NCBI RefSeq assembly: GCF_005233835.1
Contig: NZ_SZQA01000034.1
Span: 35,266-99,265 of the forward strand
Length of the DNA: 64,000 nt
Source: Herbidospora galbida
GTDB lineage: Bacteria > Actinomycetota > Actinomycetes > Streptosporangiales > Streptosporangiaceae
Direction: 5' to 3'
The notes beneath the pieces were generated by a model, which worked only from the letters and a program-made list of their open reading frames with translations, did not search any database and was not told the DNA's origin. The first letter of the stretch is position 1, and every line of letters begins with the position of its first letter. Shown in pieces: positions 45,753-55,317 of this stretch. The position numbers and the translations under genes are program-made.

Positions 45753-46498
45753 AAACCCTCCACGACTCCACGATCATGCTGCGGCGCAACTTCCGGCACG
45801 CCGTGCGGAACCCCGTCTCGGTCATCAACGCCCTGCTGCTGCCGGTCTTCCTGATCTTCCTGATGGTGTACGTCCTGGGCGACGGCTTCGACGTCGGGGT
45901 GAACTACATCGACTACGCGACCCCCGGCCTGATCATCATGACCATCTGCTACGGCGTCACCTCGACCACGATCGCGGTCAACACCGACATGACGACCGGG
46001 TTCATCAACCGGCTCCGCGTGATGGACGTCTCCCGCGCCGCCGTCCTGAACGCCCACATGATCGTGACCACGCTGCGCAGCCTGCTGGCCATCGCGGTGG
46101 TCGTCGGCATCGCGTTCCTGATGGGGTTCGCGCCGGCGGCCGGGCCCGTGGAGTGGCTCGGCGCGGTCGGCGTGGTGGTGCTGACGGTGGTGGCCGTCGC
46201 GTGGCTGGCCATCGCGTTCGGGCTCGCCGCGAAGACCCCCGAGAGCGCCGGGATCATCGCCGCCCCGCTGATGCTGCTGCCGTTCCTGAGCAGCGCGTTC
46301 GTGCCCGCCGAGCGGATGGGTCCGGGCGTGGCGCAGTTCGCCGCCTACCAGCCGTTCAGCTCGGTCATCGAGGCCCTGCGCGGGTTCCTGGCCGGGACCC
46401 CGTCGACCGGCGCGTTCGTCGCGGCGGTCGCCTGGTGCCTGGGGATCTCGGTGGTCAGCTACGCGTGGGCGCGGGCCACGTTCACCAAGCGAGTGTGA
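45749..46498 (+). CDS. ABC-2 permease (DrrB-like)
   Basis: 249 residues with six hydrophobic segments (for example VSVINALLLPVFLIFLMVYV and LLAIAVVVGIAFLMGFAPAA). YQPFSSVIEALRGFLAGT is a typical ABC-2 membrane-protein motif. Coupled to the ATPase before it. The last 17 bases overlap the end of the convergent regulator gene. The substrate is unknown, probably a hydrophobic compound. Confidence 0.93.
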
Positions 46499-49400
46499 CC
46501 TCCGCCAGCTCCCGCCAGTCGCGCCGCCCTCCCTCGTGAACCGCCTCGGTGAACCCCCGGTCGCCGAGGCGGTCGCGCGTCTCGGCGGCGATCCGGGCGA
46601 CGTCCGGCAGCGAGTGGTCGGGGGTGCCGCGCACGGCCTCGGCCGCGCCGAGCAGCCGCGCGGCCTGCCCGGGCTCGCCCCGGCGCAGCGCGAGATCGGC
46701 GATCCCGATCAGCACGGTGGCGATCATCGGCGGATATCCGCTGGTCACGGCCACGCGGAAGGCCTCGGCCCGGTAGCCGATCGCCTCGGCGAGGTCGTCG
46801 GCGAGGGCGCCGTGCGCGTCCATGGCCAGCGCGCGGATCCAGCCGATCGGCTCGTCGTCGCCCAGCAGCGTCCCGGCCGAGTCCAGCTGCCGCAGGGCCT
46901 CCCCGGAGTCGCCGCGCCAGCGGGCCAGCTGACCCTTCGCGACCGCGAGTTCGGCCAGCACGTTCGGCCAGGCGATGCCGCCCGCGCACCGCTGCGCCTC
47001 GGCCATCGCGGCCGCGCTGCGCCCCTCGTCGCCGAGCAGCCAGTAGAGCTGGGCCTGCCGGGCCCGGATGCCGACCACGTCCTCCATCGCGCCGACCTCG
47101 GTCAGCGCGGTGACCGCCTCCTCGTAGTGCCCGCACGCCCGCTCGAACGCGCCCTGCATGGCGAGCCGGTCGGCCACGAACGCCAGCGCCGACGAGACGC
47201 CCCACCGGTCGCCCACGCCGCGGAACCCGGCGAGGGCGATCTCGCCGTCGGTGTCGACGCCGGTCGCGTCGCCGCCGATCGTGAGCCGCAGCCGGGCCCG
47301 GCTGAGCCGCGCCTGCGCGCGCACCCACGGGTCATCGTCGAGAACGAGCGGGTCGAACGCGGACAGGAACTCCGACGGCTCCCGCAGCATCCGCTCCAGC
47401 GGCTCGATGAACCCGAGCATGGGGTGCCGGTAGCCGCCGTGCCGGGCCAGCCGGTGGGCCTCCAGGATCCACTTCTCGGCCTGGAAGTGGTCGCCGCCGA
47501 GCCCCGAGGTGACGAACACCGTGACGATCGTGTACGCCAGCGCCCGCACCTCGTCGGACGCCTCGCCCGGCAGCGAGGCCGCCGCGAGGCTCAGCTCGGT
47601 GCCCTCGGCCCGGTGGCCGCTGAGATACCAGTACCAGCCCGCCGCCGCGGCCAGCCGCATCGCCTCCTCGGGCAGGCCGTCGGCGATGGCCCCGCGCAGG
47701 GCGGCGGAGATGTTGTCGTGCTCGGCCTCCAGCGCGGCCAGCCAGTCGAGCTGCTCGGCCCGCCGCAGGTGGGGGTCGGCCGTCTCGGCCAGCTCGGTGA
47801 AGTAGGCGAGGTGCGCCCGGCGGGCCGCCTCGGTCTCCCCGGCCTCGGCGAGCCGGTCGGCCGCGTACTCCCTGATGACGCCGAGCATCCGGTAGCGGGG
47901 CGTGCCCGCGCCGTCGGCGAGCACCAGCGACTTCTCCACCAGCGCGGTCAGCAGGTCCTCCTCGCCGCAGACCCGGACGGCCGCCTCCAGGCTCGCCCCG
48001 CCCGCGAACACCGACAGCCGCCGCAGCACGCCGCGCTCGTCGTCGGACAGCAGGTCCCAGCTCCAGTCGACGACCGCTCGCAGCGTCCGGTGCCGGGCCA
48101 GCGCGGTCCGGCTGCCGCCCGTCAGCAGCCGGAACCGGTCGTCGAGCCGATGTGCCAGCTGGTCGACCGACATGGTGCGCAGCCGGGCCGCGGCCAGCTC
48201 GATCGCCAGCGGCATCCCGTCGAGGGCCCGGCAGATCCGCGCCATCGCCGCCAGGGTGGGCTCGTCGGCGCCGACGTCCTGGCGGACCAGGGCGGCGCGG
48301 TCGCGCAGCAGCCGCAGGGCGGGTTCGGACGCGAGCGGCTCGACCTGCCACAGCACCTCGCCGGTGATGCCGAGCGGCTCGCGGCTGGTGGTCAGGATCC
48401 GCAGCCGCCGGCACTCGCCCAGCAGCCGGTCGGCGAACGCGGCGGCGGCCTCGATCACGTGCTCGCAGTTGTCCAGGACCAGCAGGATCTCGCGGTCGCG
48501 CAGCGCGGTGACGAGCCGGTCGATGGGCTCCCCGGCCCGCACCCCGCCGAGCAGGGCCTGGTCGCGCAGGCCGATCGCGGTGAGCGCGGCCTGCGCCAGG
48601 TCGCCGCCCGGCCGCAGCGGGGCCAGCTCGACCAGCCACACCCCGTCGGGCAGGCCGGGCAGCATGCTCCGCGCGGTCTCGGTGGCGAGCCGGGTCTTGC
48701 CGGTGCCGCCCATCCCCGTCAGGGTGACCAGCCGGTGGCCGGCGGCCAGGGCGGCCACGGCGGCGACCTCGTCGTCCTTGCCGACGAAGCTGGTCAGCTC
48801 GGCGCGCAGGTTGGTGGCCCGCCGCTCGCCCCCCGCCTCGCCCCGCAGGACGGCGGTGTGCAGGGCGGTCAGCTCGGCCGACGGGTCGACGCCCAGGTCC
48901 TCGGCGAGCCGCTCGCGGGTCCGCTGGTAGAGGGTGAGCGCCTCGGCGCCGCGCCCCGCCTCGGCGAAGGCCCGCATCAGCGCCGCGACGAACCCCTCCC
49001 GCAGTGGATGGGCGGCGACCAGGCCGGTCAGCTCGGTGACGAGCTCGGCGCCGTGGCCGAGGCGCAGGTCGGCGTCGATCCGGTCGCCGAGCGCGGCGAG
49101 GTGGAGCTCGTCGAGGCGGGCGACGGCTGCCTCGAAGGTCTCGCTGCCGCGCAGGGCGACGTCGGCCAGGGCCGGGCCGCGCCACAGCGCCAGGGCCGAC
49201 CGCAGCAGCTCGGCCCGCGCCGGAGGCTCGGCCGACCGGGCCTGGGCGACCAGGCGCTCGAACCGGGCGACGTCGACGGCGTCGGGGGCCACGGCCAGCC
49301 GGTAGCCGCCGGAGTCGGCCTCGACCACCCCGTCCGGGAGCACCCGGCGCAGCCGGGACACCAAGGCCTGGACGGCGTTCACCTCGTCGGCGGGCGGGTG

Positions 49401-49559
49401 CTCGCCCCAGATCCAGTCGACCAGCCGCGAGCGCGTCACGATCCGGCCGGGCTCCAGGGCGAGCGCGGCCAGCAGGGCCCGCAGCCGGGCCCCGGGAACC
49501 TCCACCACGGAACCGGTCTCGTTCCGGACCTCGAACGGTCCGAGCAGATCAACGCGCAC
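46482..49559 (-). CDS. AfsR/SARP-type regulator with BTAD, NB-ARC and TPR regions
   Basis: 1025 residues from a GTG at 49559. An N-terminal winged helix (VRVDLLGPFEVRNETGSV, then LDWIWGEHPPADEVNAVQAL as DNA-binding region) leads to a bacterial transcriptional activator domain (about 95-240). An NB-ARC ATPase follows (Walker A TGMGGTGKTRLAT, about 276; Walker B ILLVLDNCEHVIEAAAA). A long C-terminal helical repeat region (about 560-1025) resembles TPRs. These proteins activate secondary metabolism or developmental genes. It stands convergent to a drug-type ABC exporter, its likely target or neighbour. Confidence 0.93.
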   Translation of the reverse strand: MRVDLLGPFEVRNETGSVVEVPGARLRALLAALALEPGRIVTRSRLVDWIWGEHPPADEVNAVQALVSRLRRVLPDGVVEADSGGYRLAVAPDAVDVARFERLVAQARSAEPPARAELLRSALALWRGPALADVALRGSETFEAAVARLDELHLAALGDRIDADLRLGHGAELVTELTGLVAAHPLREGFVAALMRAFAEAGRGAEALTLYQRTRERLAEDLGVDPSAELTALHTAVLRGEAGGERRATNLRAELTSFVGKDDEVAAVAALAAGHRLVTLTGMGGTGKTRLATETARSMLPGLPDGVWLVELAPLRPGGDLAQAALTAIGLRDQALLGGVRAGEPIDRLVTALRDREILLVLDNCEHVIEAAAAFADRLLGECRRLRILTTSREPLGITGEVLWQVEPLASEPALRLLRDRAALVRQDVGADEPTLAAMARICRALDGMPLAIELAAARLRTMSVDQLAHRLDDRFRLLTGGSRTALARHRTLRAVVDWSWDLLSDDERGVLRRLSVFAGGASLEAAVRVCGEEDLLTALVEKSLVLADGAGTPRYRMLGVIREYAADRLAEAGETEAARRAHLAYFTELAETADPHLRRAEQLDWLAALEAEHDNISAALRGAIADGLPEEAMRLAAAAGWYWYLSGHRAEGTELSLAAASLPGEASDEVRALAYTIVTVFVTSGLGGDHFQAEKWILEAHRLARHGGYRHPMLGFIEPLERMLREPSEFLSAFDPLVLDDDPWVRAQARLSRARLRLTIGGDATGVDTDGEIALAGFRGVGDRWGVSSALAFVADRLAMQGAFERACGHYEEAVTALTEVGAMEDVVGIRARQAQLYWLLGDEGRSAAAMAEAQRCAGGIAWPNVLAELAVAKGQLARWRGDSGEALRQLDSAGTLLGDDEPIGWIRALAMDAHGALADDLAEAIGYRAEAFRVAVTSGYPPMIATVLIGIADLALRRGEPGQAARLLGAAEAVRGTPDHSLPDVARIAAETRDRLGDRGFTEAVHEGGRRDWRELAEVTLAW

Positions 49560-49634
49560 AGGGCAGTATCGCCCAATCCGGTGACCAAGCCACCCGCAAG
49601 GGTGCTCCAAGTCGCGATCTCTACCGTCGGGTCC

Positions 49635-50045
49635 ATGAAGAAGACACTGATCGCCGCCGGGCTGACCGCTCTCGCGCTCGCTGCGGGCAGCCCCGCCGAG
49701 GCCGCCGCCGGCATCCACTGGGGCCCGGTGAAATCCACGAACGGCCGCGCCGACGCCGATGTCTGGATCACCCCGTTCACCAGCGAGACCTTCGTCGTGT
49801 ACGGCAAACTGCGCGACCGCTCGCCCTCGCACTGCGCCTACATCCGGGCGCGGTTCCACTACGCGGGCGGCGGCACCGGCTGGAGCCGGGCCAGGACGAC
49901 CTGCTCGGCGACGTCGTTCCGGCTGGGCTCCGACGGCCGGATCAAGCGGGTCGACGTGAAGGTCTGCCTGTACGCGAACAAGAAGACCTCCCGCTGCTAC
50001 CACGAGAAGATCACGCCGGAGATCATCGCCAACTGGCCTCAGTAG
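49635..50045 (+). CDS. Small secreted protein with four cysteines
   Basis: 136 residues. MKKTLIAAGLTALALAAGSP, ending at AEAAA, is a clear signal peptide. The mature part has four cysteines (SHCAYIRARF, ARTTCSATS, VKVCLYANKKTSRCYHE) that could form two disulfides. No family is recognised. It overlaps the end of the convergent kinase gene by 7 bases and starts 75 bp from the divergent AfsR-type gene. Confidence 0.75.
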   Translation: MKKTLIAAGLTALALAAGSPAEAAAGIHWGPVKSTNGRADADVWITPFTSETFVVYGKLRDRSPSHCAYIRARFHYAGGGTGWSRARTTCSATSFRLGSDGRIKRVDVKVCLYANKKTSRCYHEKITPEIIANWPQ

Positions 50046-51637
50046 GCGAAGTAGGACCCGTCGCCCGATTTCCCCGGGACCGCGCCCACACACCGGTAGG
50101 AGTGGTCACCCGCCGCGAACGCCTCTTTGGTCGGCGGCAGCACGCTGGGTGACCACCGGTCGGCCGTCACACTCCGGGCCGCCCCCTGCCGGGAGGCCAG
50201 CAGCGTCGCCATCGAGCAGAGCTTGGCGACCGTGGGGTGTTTCTCCAGGGTGGTGCCGTTCCAGGTGACGGCGTCGGAGGGCATCGGCGCGATGGCGTAG
50301 GTCTCCCACGCGTGCTGCGCCTCGCACCCCACGCGCGGGGCGGTGACCGCCCCGGCCAGGCTGAGGATGCTCTCCCAGCACTCGGGCTCCTTCACGCAGG
50401 CGGCGCCCGCGACGGCCTTGGCCGCCGCGCAGTTCTCCGTGTACGTCGCCACGTTCGCCGGAATGCCCTGCGGCGCGGGCGCCCCGTCGTAGGTCGCCGG
50501 CGGGTCGGCGCGCTGCCCCTCGATCACCCAGTAGGCGATGCCGCCGCCGAGGAGTAAGGCGAAGAACACCGCCGCGATGATGAACCCGACCGGCGACGAC
50601 CGCCTGGCCGGCGGGGGCGGCGGCGGGCGGTAGCCGGGCGGCCGGGTGGAGGCGTAGTGCTGCACCGGCCCGTGCTTCGGGCTGACGGTGCCGGGCCCGC
50701 CGACCCGGACGTCCTGGAACGGCGGCCGGAGCGGCGGCGGCTGGTAGGGCGGGGGAGCGGGCACCGGCGCGACCGGCCGGGCGGCGGTCGCGTTGCCGTC
50801 GGGGTCGAGCGCCGCCAGGGCGTCGCGCAGTTCGGCGGCGGTCTGGGTGCGCTGCGCGGGGTCGGTGACGAGGGCGTGCCGGAGCACGTTCAGCAGCCCC
50901 TGCGGCACCCCCGGCACGTCGGGGACGGGCTGGCGGTGCAGCGCCATGATGACCGCGATGTTGGCCACGCCGGTGGCGGGGAACCGGGGCGGCCGCCCGT
51001 TCAGCAGCGCGTAGAACGTCGCGGCGAGCGAGTAGACGTCGCCCTGCGCGGTCGGCTCGACCAGCTCGAACGCCTCCGGCGGCGCGTAGGCCGGGGTCAG
51101 CGACTCGCGCGTGACCGACAGCTCGGCGCCCTCGCCCTTGGACGGCATGGTGGCCAGCCCGAAGTCCGACAGCGCCACCTGGCCGTAGCCGTTCATCAGG
51201 ATGTTCGCCGGCTTGATGTCCCGGTGGAGCACCCCGTTGGCGTGCGCGGCGGCCACGGCGTCGGAGATCTTGATCCCGATGTCGCGCACCTCGCGGACCG
51301 GGAAGGGCCCCCGCTCCTTGAGCCGGTCGGCGAGGCTGCCGCCGGGGCACAGCTCCAGCACCATGAACGGACGCCCGTCGCCGAGCACCCCAGCGTCGTA
51401 GACGTCGGCGACGTTGGGGTGCCCCGACAGGGCCCCGGCCGAGGTGACCTCGCGCATGAAGCGCCGCCGGTCACGGTCGTTGACCAGGACCCTGTTGTCG
51501 ATCTTTAACGCGACCTCGCGGCCGACGGCGAGCTGCCGGGCCCGGTACACGATGCCGAACCCGCCCTGGCCGAGGATGCCGAGCACCTCGTACCCCTGGA
51601 CGAGCGGGGCGCTCGCCTCACTCATGAACCGGGACAT
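50039..51637 (-). CDS. Membrane Ser/Thr protein kinase (PknB-like)
   Basis: 532 residues; an ATG 12 bases later (51625) is also possible. The kinase domain (about 15-280) has the glycine loop LGQGGFGIVYRARQ, VALK, catalytic loop VLHRDIKPANILMNGYG and SDFGLAT. A proline-rich linker (about 290-345) leads to one membrane helix (VGFIIAAVFFALLLGGGIAY). The extracellular part has six cysteines but no PASTA repeats. It begins 12 bases after the ABC permease stop, so it is probably in that operon. Confidence 0.93.
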   Translation of the reverse strand: MSRFMSEASAPLVQGYEVLGILGQGGFGIVYRARQLAVGREVALKIDNRVLVNDRDRRRFMREVTSAGALSGHPNVADVYDAGVLGDGRPFMVLELCPGGSLADRLKERGPFPVREVRDIGIKISDAVAAAHANGVLHRDIKPANILMNGYGQVALSDFGLATMPSKGEGAELSVTRESLTPAYAPPEAFELVEPTAQGDVYSLAATFYALLNGRPPRFPATGVANIAVIMALHRQPVPDVPGVPQGLLNVLRHALVTDPAQRTQTAAELRDALAALDPDGNATAARPVAPVPAPPPYQPPPLRPPFQDVRVGGPGTVSPKHGPVQHYASTRPPGYRPPPPPPARRSSPVGFIIAAVFFALLLGGGIAYWVIEGQRADPPATYDGAPAPQGIPANVATYTENCAAAKAVAGAACVKEPECWESILSLAGAVTAPRVGCEAQHAWETYAIAPMPSDAVTWNGTTLEKHPTVAKLCSMATLLASRQGAARSVTADRWSPSVLPPTKEAFAAGDHSYRCVGAVPGKSGDGSYFAY

Positions 51638-51649
51638 TACCGTAGAAGT

Positions 51650-52467
51650 TCACTCTCCGAAGCGGGACAACCGCCCTTTGGACCGGGCGTGCCGCAGCGT
51701 CGCGGTGTAGAGCCACAGGGCCACCGCGACGTAGCCGACGTCGAGCCCGGCGGCCAGCGCGAGCGTGTCCCACGGGACGGGCGCGCCGCCCAGCACCGCC
51801 CGCATCCCCTCGAACACGTGGCTGGCCGGAACGGCGTCCGCCAGCCACTGGAGCGGCTCGGGGAGCACGGAGACCGGATAGAAGACGCCCGCGATCGGCT
51901 GGAGAACGAACACCAGGCTCCACGCGATGACCTGCGCGCCCTCGCCGAACCGCAGCACCGCCGAGATCGCCACCAGCGCCAGCGCCCATCCGAGCACGAG
52001 CAGCACCGCCATGAACGGGATCAGCCCGATGCCGACGCTGAACAGCCCGAACCCGTAGAGCACGTACGCCAGCGTCACCATCACCGCCAGCCCGCCCGCG
52101 ATCTTGATGAGCGAGAAGAGGATCAGCCCGGTGACGTACTCGCCCGGCGTCACCGGGGTGACGTGCAGGTTGATGAGGTTGCGGCTCCAGACGTCCTCCA
52201 GGAACCCGATCGACACCTCGTTCGAGGCCCGGTGGAGCACCTGCCAGAGCAGCACCGCGCCGAGCAGCATCGACACGATGAAGGGCACCTTGTTGGCCTG
52301 GAGGAACAGGGTGACGTAGCCCCACACGACCAGTTCGATCACCGGCCAGAACAGGATCTCGAACACCCGGATCGGGCTGCGCCGCATCGCGGCCAGGTCG
52401 CGGTAGACCACCCCCGCGATGCGCCGCCGCCGGGCCTGCGTGCTGTGCGGTGCGAACGCGATCGCCG

Positions 52468-52471
<4 letters not shown>
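51650..52471 (-). CDS. ABC-2 type permease
   Basis: 273 residues from a GTG overlapping the ATPase stop. Six hydrophobic segments (for example PVIELVVWGYVTLFLQANKV and LILFSLIKIAGGLAVMVTLA), with FYPVSVLPEPLQWLADAVP and HVFEGMRAVLGG as typical ABC-2 features. Forms an exporter with the coupled ATPase. Confidence 0.9.
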
Positions 52472-53199
<728 letters not shown>

Positions 53200-53260
53200 C
53201 GGGCCACGATCCGTTGGCGGCCACCGCCGCCGCAACGCATTTTCGTCGTCGACCGGGGGA

Positions 53261-53833
53261 TCACACCACCGGATGGCCGTAGCGGTCGCTGAGCGGAGTG
53301 AGGTCCGGTTCGCCGAAGCGCAGGCGCATCGCGTCGAAGAGGTCGACCTTGTCCGCGCCGAACCGCGCGATCCGGGCCGCGAAGGTGGCGGCGGACAGGA
53401 ACCTCGGCGGGTCGCTCTTGGTGTGGAACTTGTCGGCGTACATGACGAGTGCCTCCTCGCCCGTCTCGGCCACGTAGTCGCCCAGGGGGATCGGCAGGTC
53501 CTGCGCCACGATGTCGGCGCGGCGCAGCCCCACCCCGGTGTGACAGGAGGCGAAGCGGCGGATCGGCTCGGGCAGCCCGGCCTCGGCGAGCAGTTCGTGG
53601 CCCAGCACGCCGTGGCGCACGTAGGGGGCGCCGTGCAGCCGGTAGACGCCGATGTCGTGCAGCAGGCAGCCGGCCCTGACGAGGTCGGCGTCAAGCTCCT
53701 CCGGGCAGCGGGCGAGGAGTTGCTCCGCGATGGCCCACACGATCTCGCAGTGGGTGAAGACGACCTCGAACGACTCCGGTGAGGGGGCGTGCGCGCGGTG
53801 CAGCGCGCGGATCTCCGGATCGGTGGGAATCAC
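53261..53833 (-). CDS. HD-domain hydrolase
   Basis: 190 residues from a GTG. CLLHDIGVYRLHG is the HD motif, with a histidine in VFTHCEIVW and the later HTGVGLRRADIV and YADKFHTKSDPPRF as further ligands. Phosphohydrolases of this type act on nucleotides or related phosphoesters. It begins 9 bases after the lipoprotein stop. Confidence 0.88.
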   Translation of the reverse strand: MIPTDPEIRALHRAHAPSPESFEVVFTHCEIVWAIAEQLLARCPEELDADLVRAGCLLHDIGVYRLHGAPYVRHGVLGHELLAEAGLPEPIRRFASCHTGVGLRRADIVAQDLPIPLGDYVAETGEEALVMYADKFHTKSDPPRFLSAATFAARIARFGADKVDLFDAMRLRFGEPDLTPLSDRYGHPVV

Positions 53834-53842
53834 CCTCAGACC

Positions 53843-54703
53843 CTAGTCCCAGGGGCGATCGAGCCCGGGCGGCAGCGGCAGGCCGCTGCCCGCGTCGAGG
53901 ACGACCCGGTCGCCGAGCGGCCGGGCGAGCGTCACCTCGGCCGTGCCGAGCTTGAGGATCGCCGGGCACGCTCCGTCACCGGTCGGCGTCGACTCCACGC
54001 CGACCACCACCACCTGGCCGGTCTCGTAGACGGGCACCCCGGTCACGTCCTCGCAGGCGCCGAAGCCGTAGCGGACCGACAGCGCCTTCGGCTTCCCCGC
54101 CACGAGGTCGAACGCGTGGACCTCCCGGACGTCGCCCTTCGCGCGCCGCGGCCGTTCGGTGACGGCCGACGGGTCGACGGCCACCCGGACGAACGGCTGG
54201 TCGACCCCCTCCACGGCGAACCGCCAGGCGGGCACCTGGACCACGCCCCGGCTGGTCTCCAGCGGCACCTCGCCCAGCGTCACCCCGGTGATCACGAGCG
54301 GTCGGCACTCTCCGGGCGGGCACGGGTCCTCGATGAGGTGGGAGGCGGAGCTGAACGCGGCGAACTCGGCCGCCGCCGGAACGAGCGGGACGTGCGAGAC
54401 CGACCCGTCGGGCCAGCGCACGGCCGCCGGGGGCGGGGTCTGCGCCGGCAGTGTGGTGGCCAGCCGCCAGATCCTGTTGTGGGCGCTGCGCGCGGCCCAG
54501 CGGGGGACCCGCCCGACCCGCGCCCAGCCCTGCGGGTTCAGCACCTCCAGCGGCACGAACCCCGTCCGCCAGGCCCGGTCGGCCGCCGACCCCTGCCAGC
54601 TCGCCGCGACGTTGTGGGCGCGGCCTTCGAAGCCGCCGAAGACGCTGCAGGACACCAGCAGGAGAACCAGCGGAAGACGAGTGATCAGGGCCCGGCTCGG
54701 CAT
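53843..54703 (-). CDS. Putative lipoprotein
   Basis: 286 residues from the ATG at 54703. ALITRLPLVLLLVSCSVF is a lipoprotein signal with the lipobox LVSC. The rest is beta-rich (RWPDGSVSHVPLVPAAAEF, then VRVAVDPSAVTERP) with four cysteines after the lipobox. No family recognised. It is the first gene of the minus-strand run including HD, ABC and kinase genes. Confidence 0.7.
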   Translation of the reverse strand: MPSRALITRLPLVLLLVSCSVFGGFEGRAHNVAASWQGSAADRAWRTGFVPLEVLNPQGWARVGRVPRWAARSAHNRIWRLATTLPAQTPPPAAVRWPDGSVSHVPLVPAAAEFAAFSSASHLIEDPCPPGECRPLVITGVTLGEVPLETSRGVVQVPAWRFAVEGVDQPFVRVAVDPSAVTERPRRAKGDVREVHAFDLVAGKPKALSVRYGFGACEDVTGVPVYETGQVVVVGVESTPTGDGACPAILKLGTAEVTLARPLGDRVVLDAGSGLPLPPGLDRPWD

Positions 54704-54731
54704 GGGCGGCAGCCTAATCCGCATTGATTCG

Positions 54732-54771
54732 GATGTTCTGAACATCTGGATGGTCTGAGTATGATTCTCGG
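54732..54771 (+). promoter_or_regulatory. Operator and -10 of a probable leaderless gene
   Basis: GATGTTC-T-GAACATC (54732-54746) is a perfect 7+1+7 palindrome. TATGAT (54760-54765) is a -10 element placed 7 bases before the GTG at 54772, so the transcript probably begins at the start codon. The palindrome lies over the -35 region, suggesting repression, and also faces the divergent lipoprotein gene. Confidence 0.6.
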
Positions 54772-55317
54772 GTGCTGCTCCTCCACACACTTCGCTGCGT
54801 CGGCTCCACCACCCTCGCGCGGCTGGCCGAGGTCGCCGGGCGTCCCGAGCCCGACGTCGAGTCCGAGCTGATCGACCTGGCCGTGGCCGGGCTGGTGACG
54901 TTCGAGCCGGGGCCCTTCGGCGGGTGGGGCATCACGACGGCGGGCCGCGCCGTCCACGCGACCTGGATCGCCGAGGAGCTCGCCGCCGCCGGGACCGAGG
55001 CCGCCGTGGCGGAGGCGCTCGACCGCTTCCTGCCGTTGAACGCCGAACTGCTCGACCTGTGCGAGGCGTGGCAGCTGCGGCCCGAGGCGCGGGTGCTCAC
55101 GCTGCTCGGCGCACTCGACCGGCGGGCCGAGCCCGTCTGCGCCGACCTGACCGGGGCGCTGCCCCGGTTCGGGCGCTACCGCGTGCGGCTCGCCGAGGCG
55201 CTGGCGCGGGTCCGCGCGGGGGAGACGCGCTACGTGACCGACGACATGGCGTCCTACCACGTCATCTGGTTCCAGCTCCATGAGGATCTGCTGCTCACGC
55301 TCGGCATCCCCCGGTGA
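54772..55317 (+). CDS. Winged-helix regulatory protein coupled to a PPDK-like gene
   Basis: 181 residues from a GTG, probably leaderless. STTLARLAEVAGRPEPDVES, then LIDLAVAGLVTFEPG and WGITTAGRAVHA, make a winged helix. The rest is helical (LPLNAELLDLCEAWQLRPEA, then VTDDMASYHVIWFQLHEDLL). It overlaps the PPDK-like gene by GTGA. It may regulate that operon or bind the product; no named family is recognised. Confidence 0.75.
   Translation: MLLLHTLRCVGSTTLARLAEVAGRPEPDVESELIDLAVAGLVTFEPGPFGGWGITTAGRAVHATWIAEELAAAGTEAAVAEALDRFLPLNAELLDLCEAWQLRPEARVLTLLGALDRRAEPVCADLTGALPRFGRYRVRLAEALARVRAGETRYVTDDMASYHVIWFQLHEDLLLTLGIPR

Noticed and set aside
46536..49630. Very long plus-strand frame opposite the AfsR-type gene
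   Set aside because: Only its last part, from the ATG at 49635, has a signal peptide and protein-like content; the rest is shadow.
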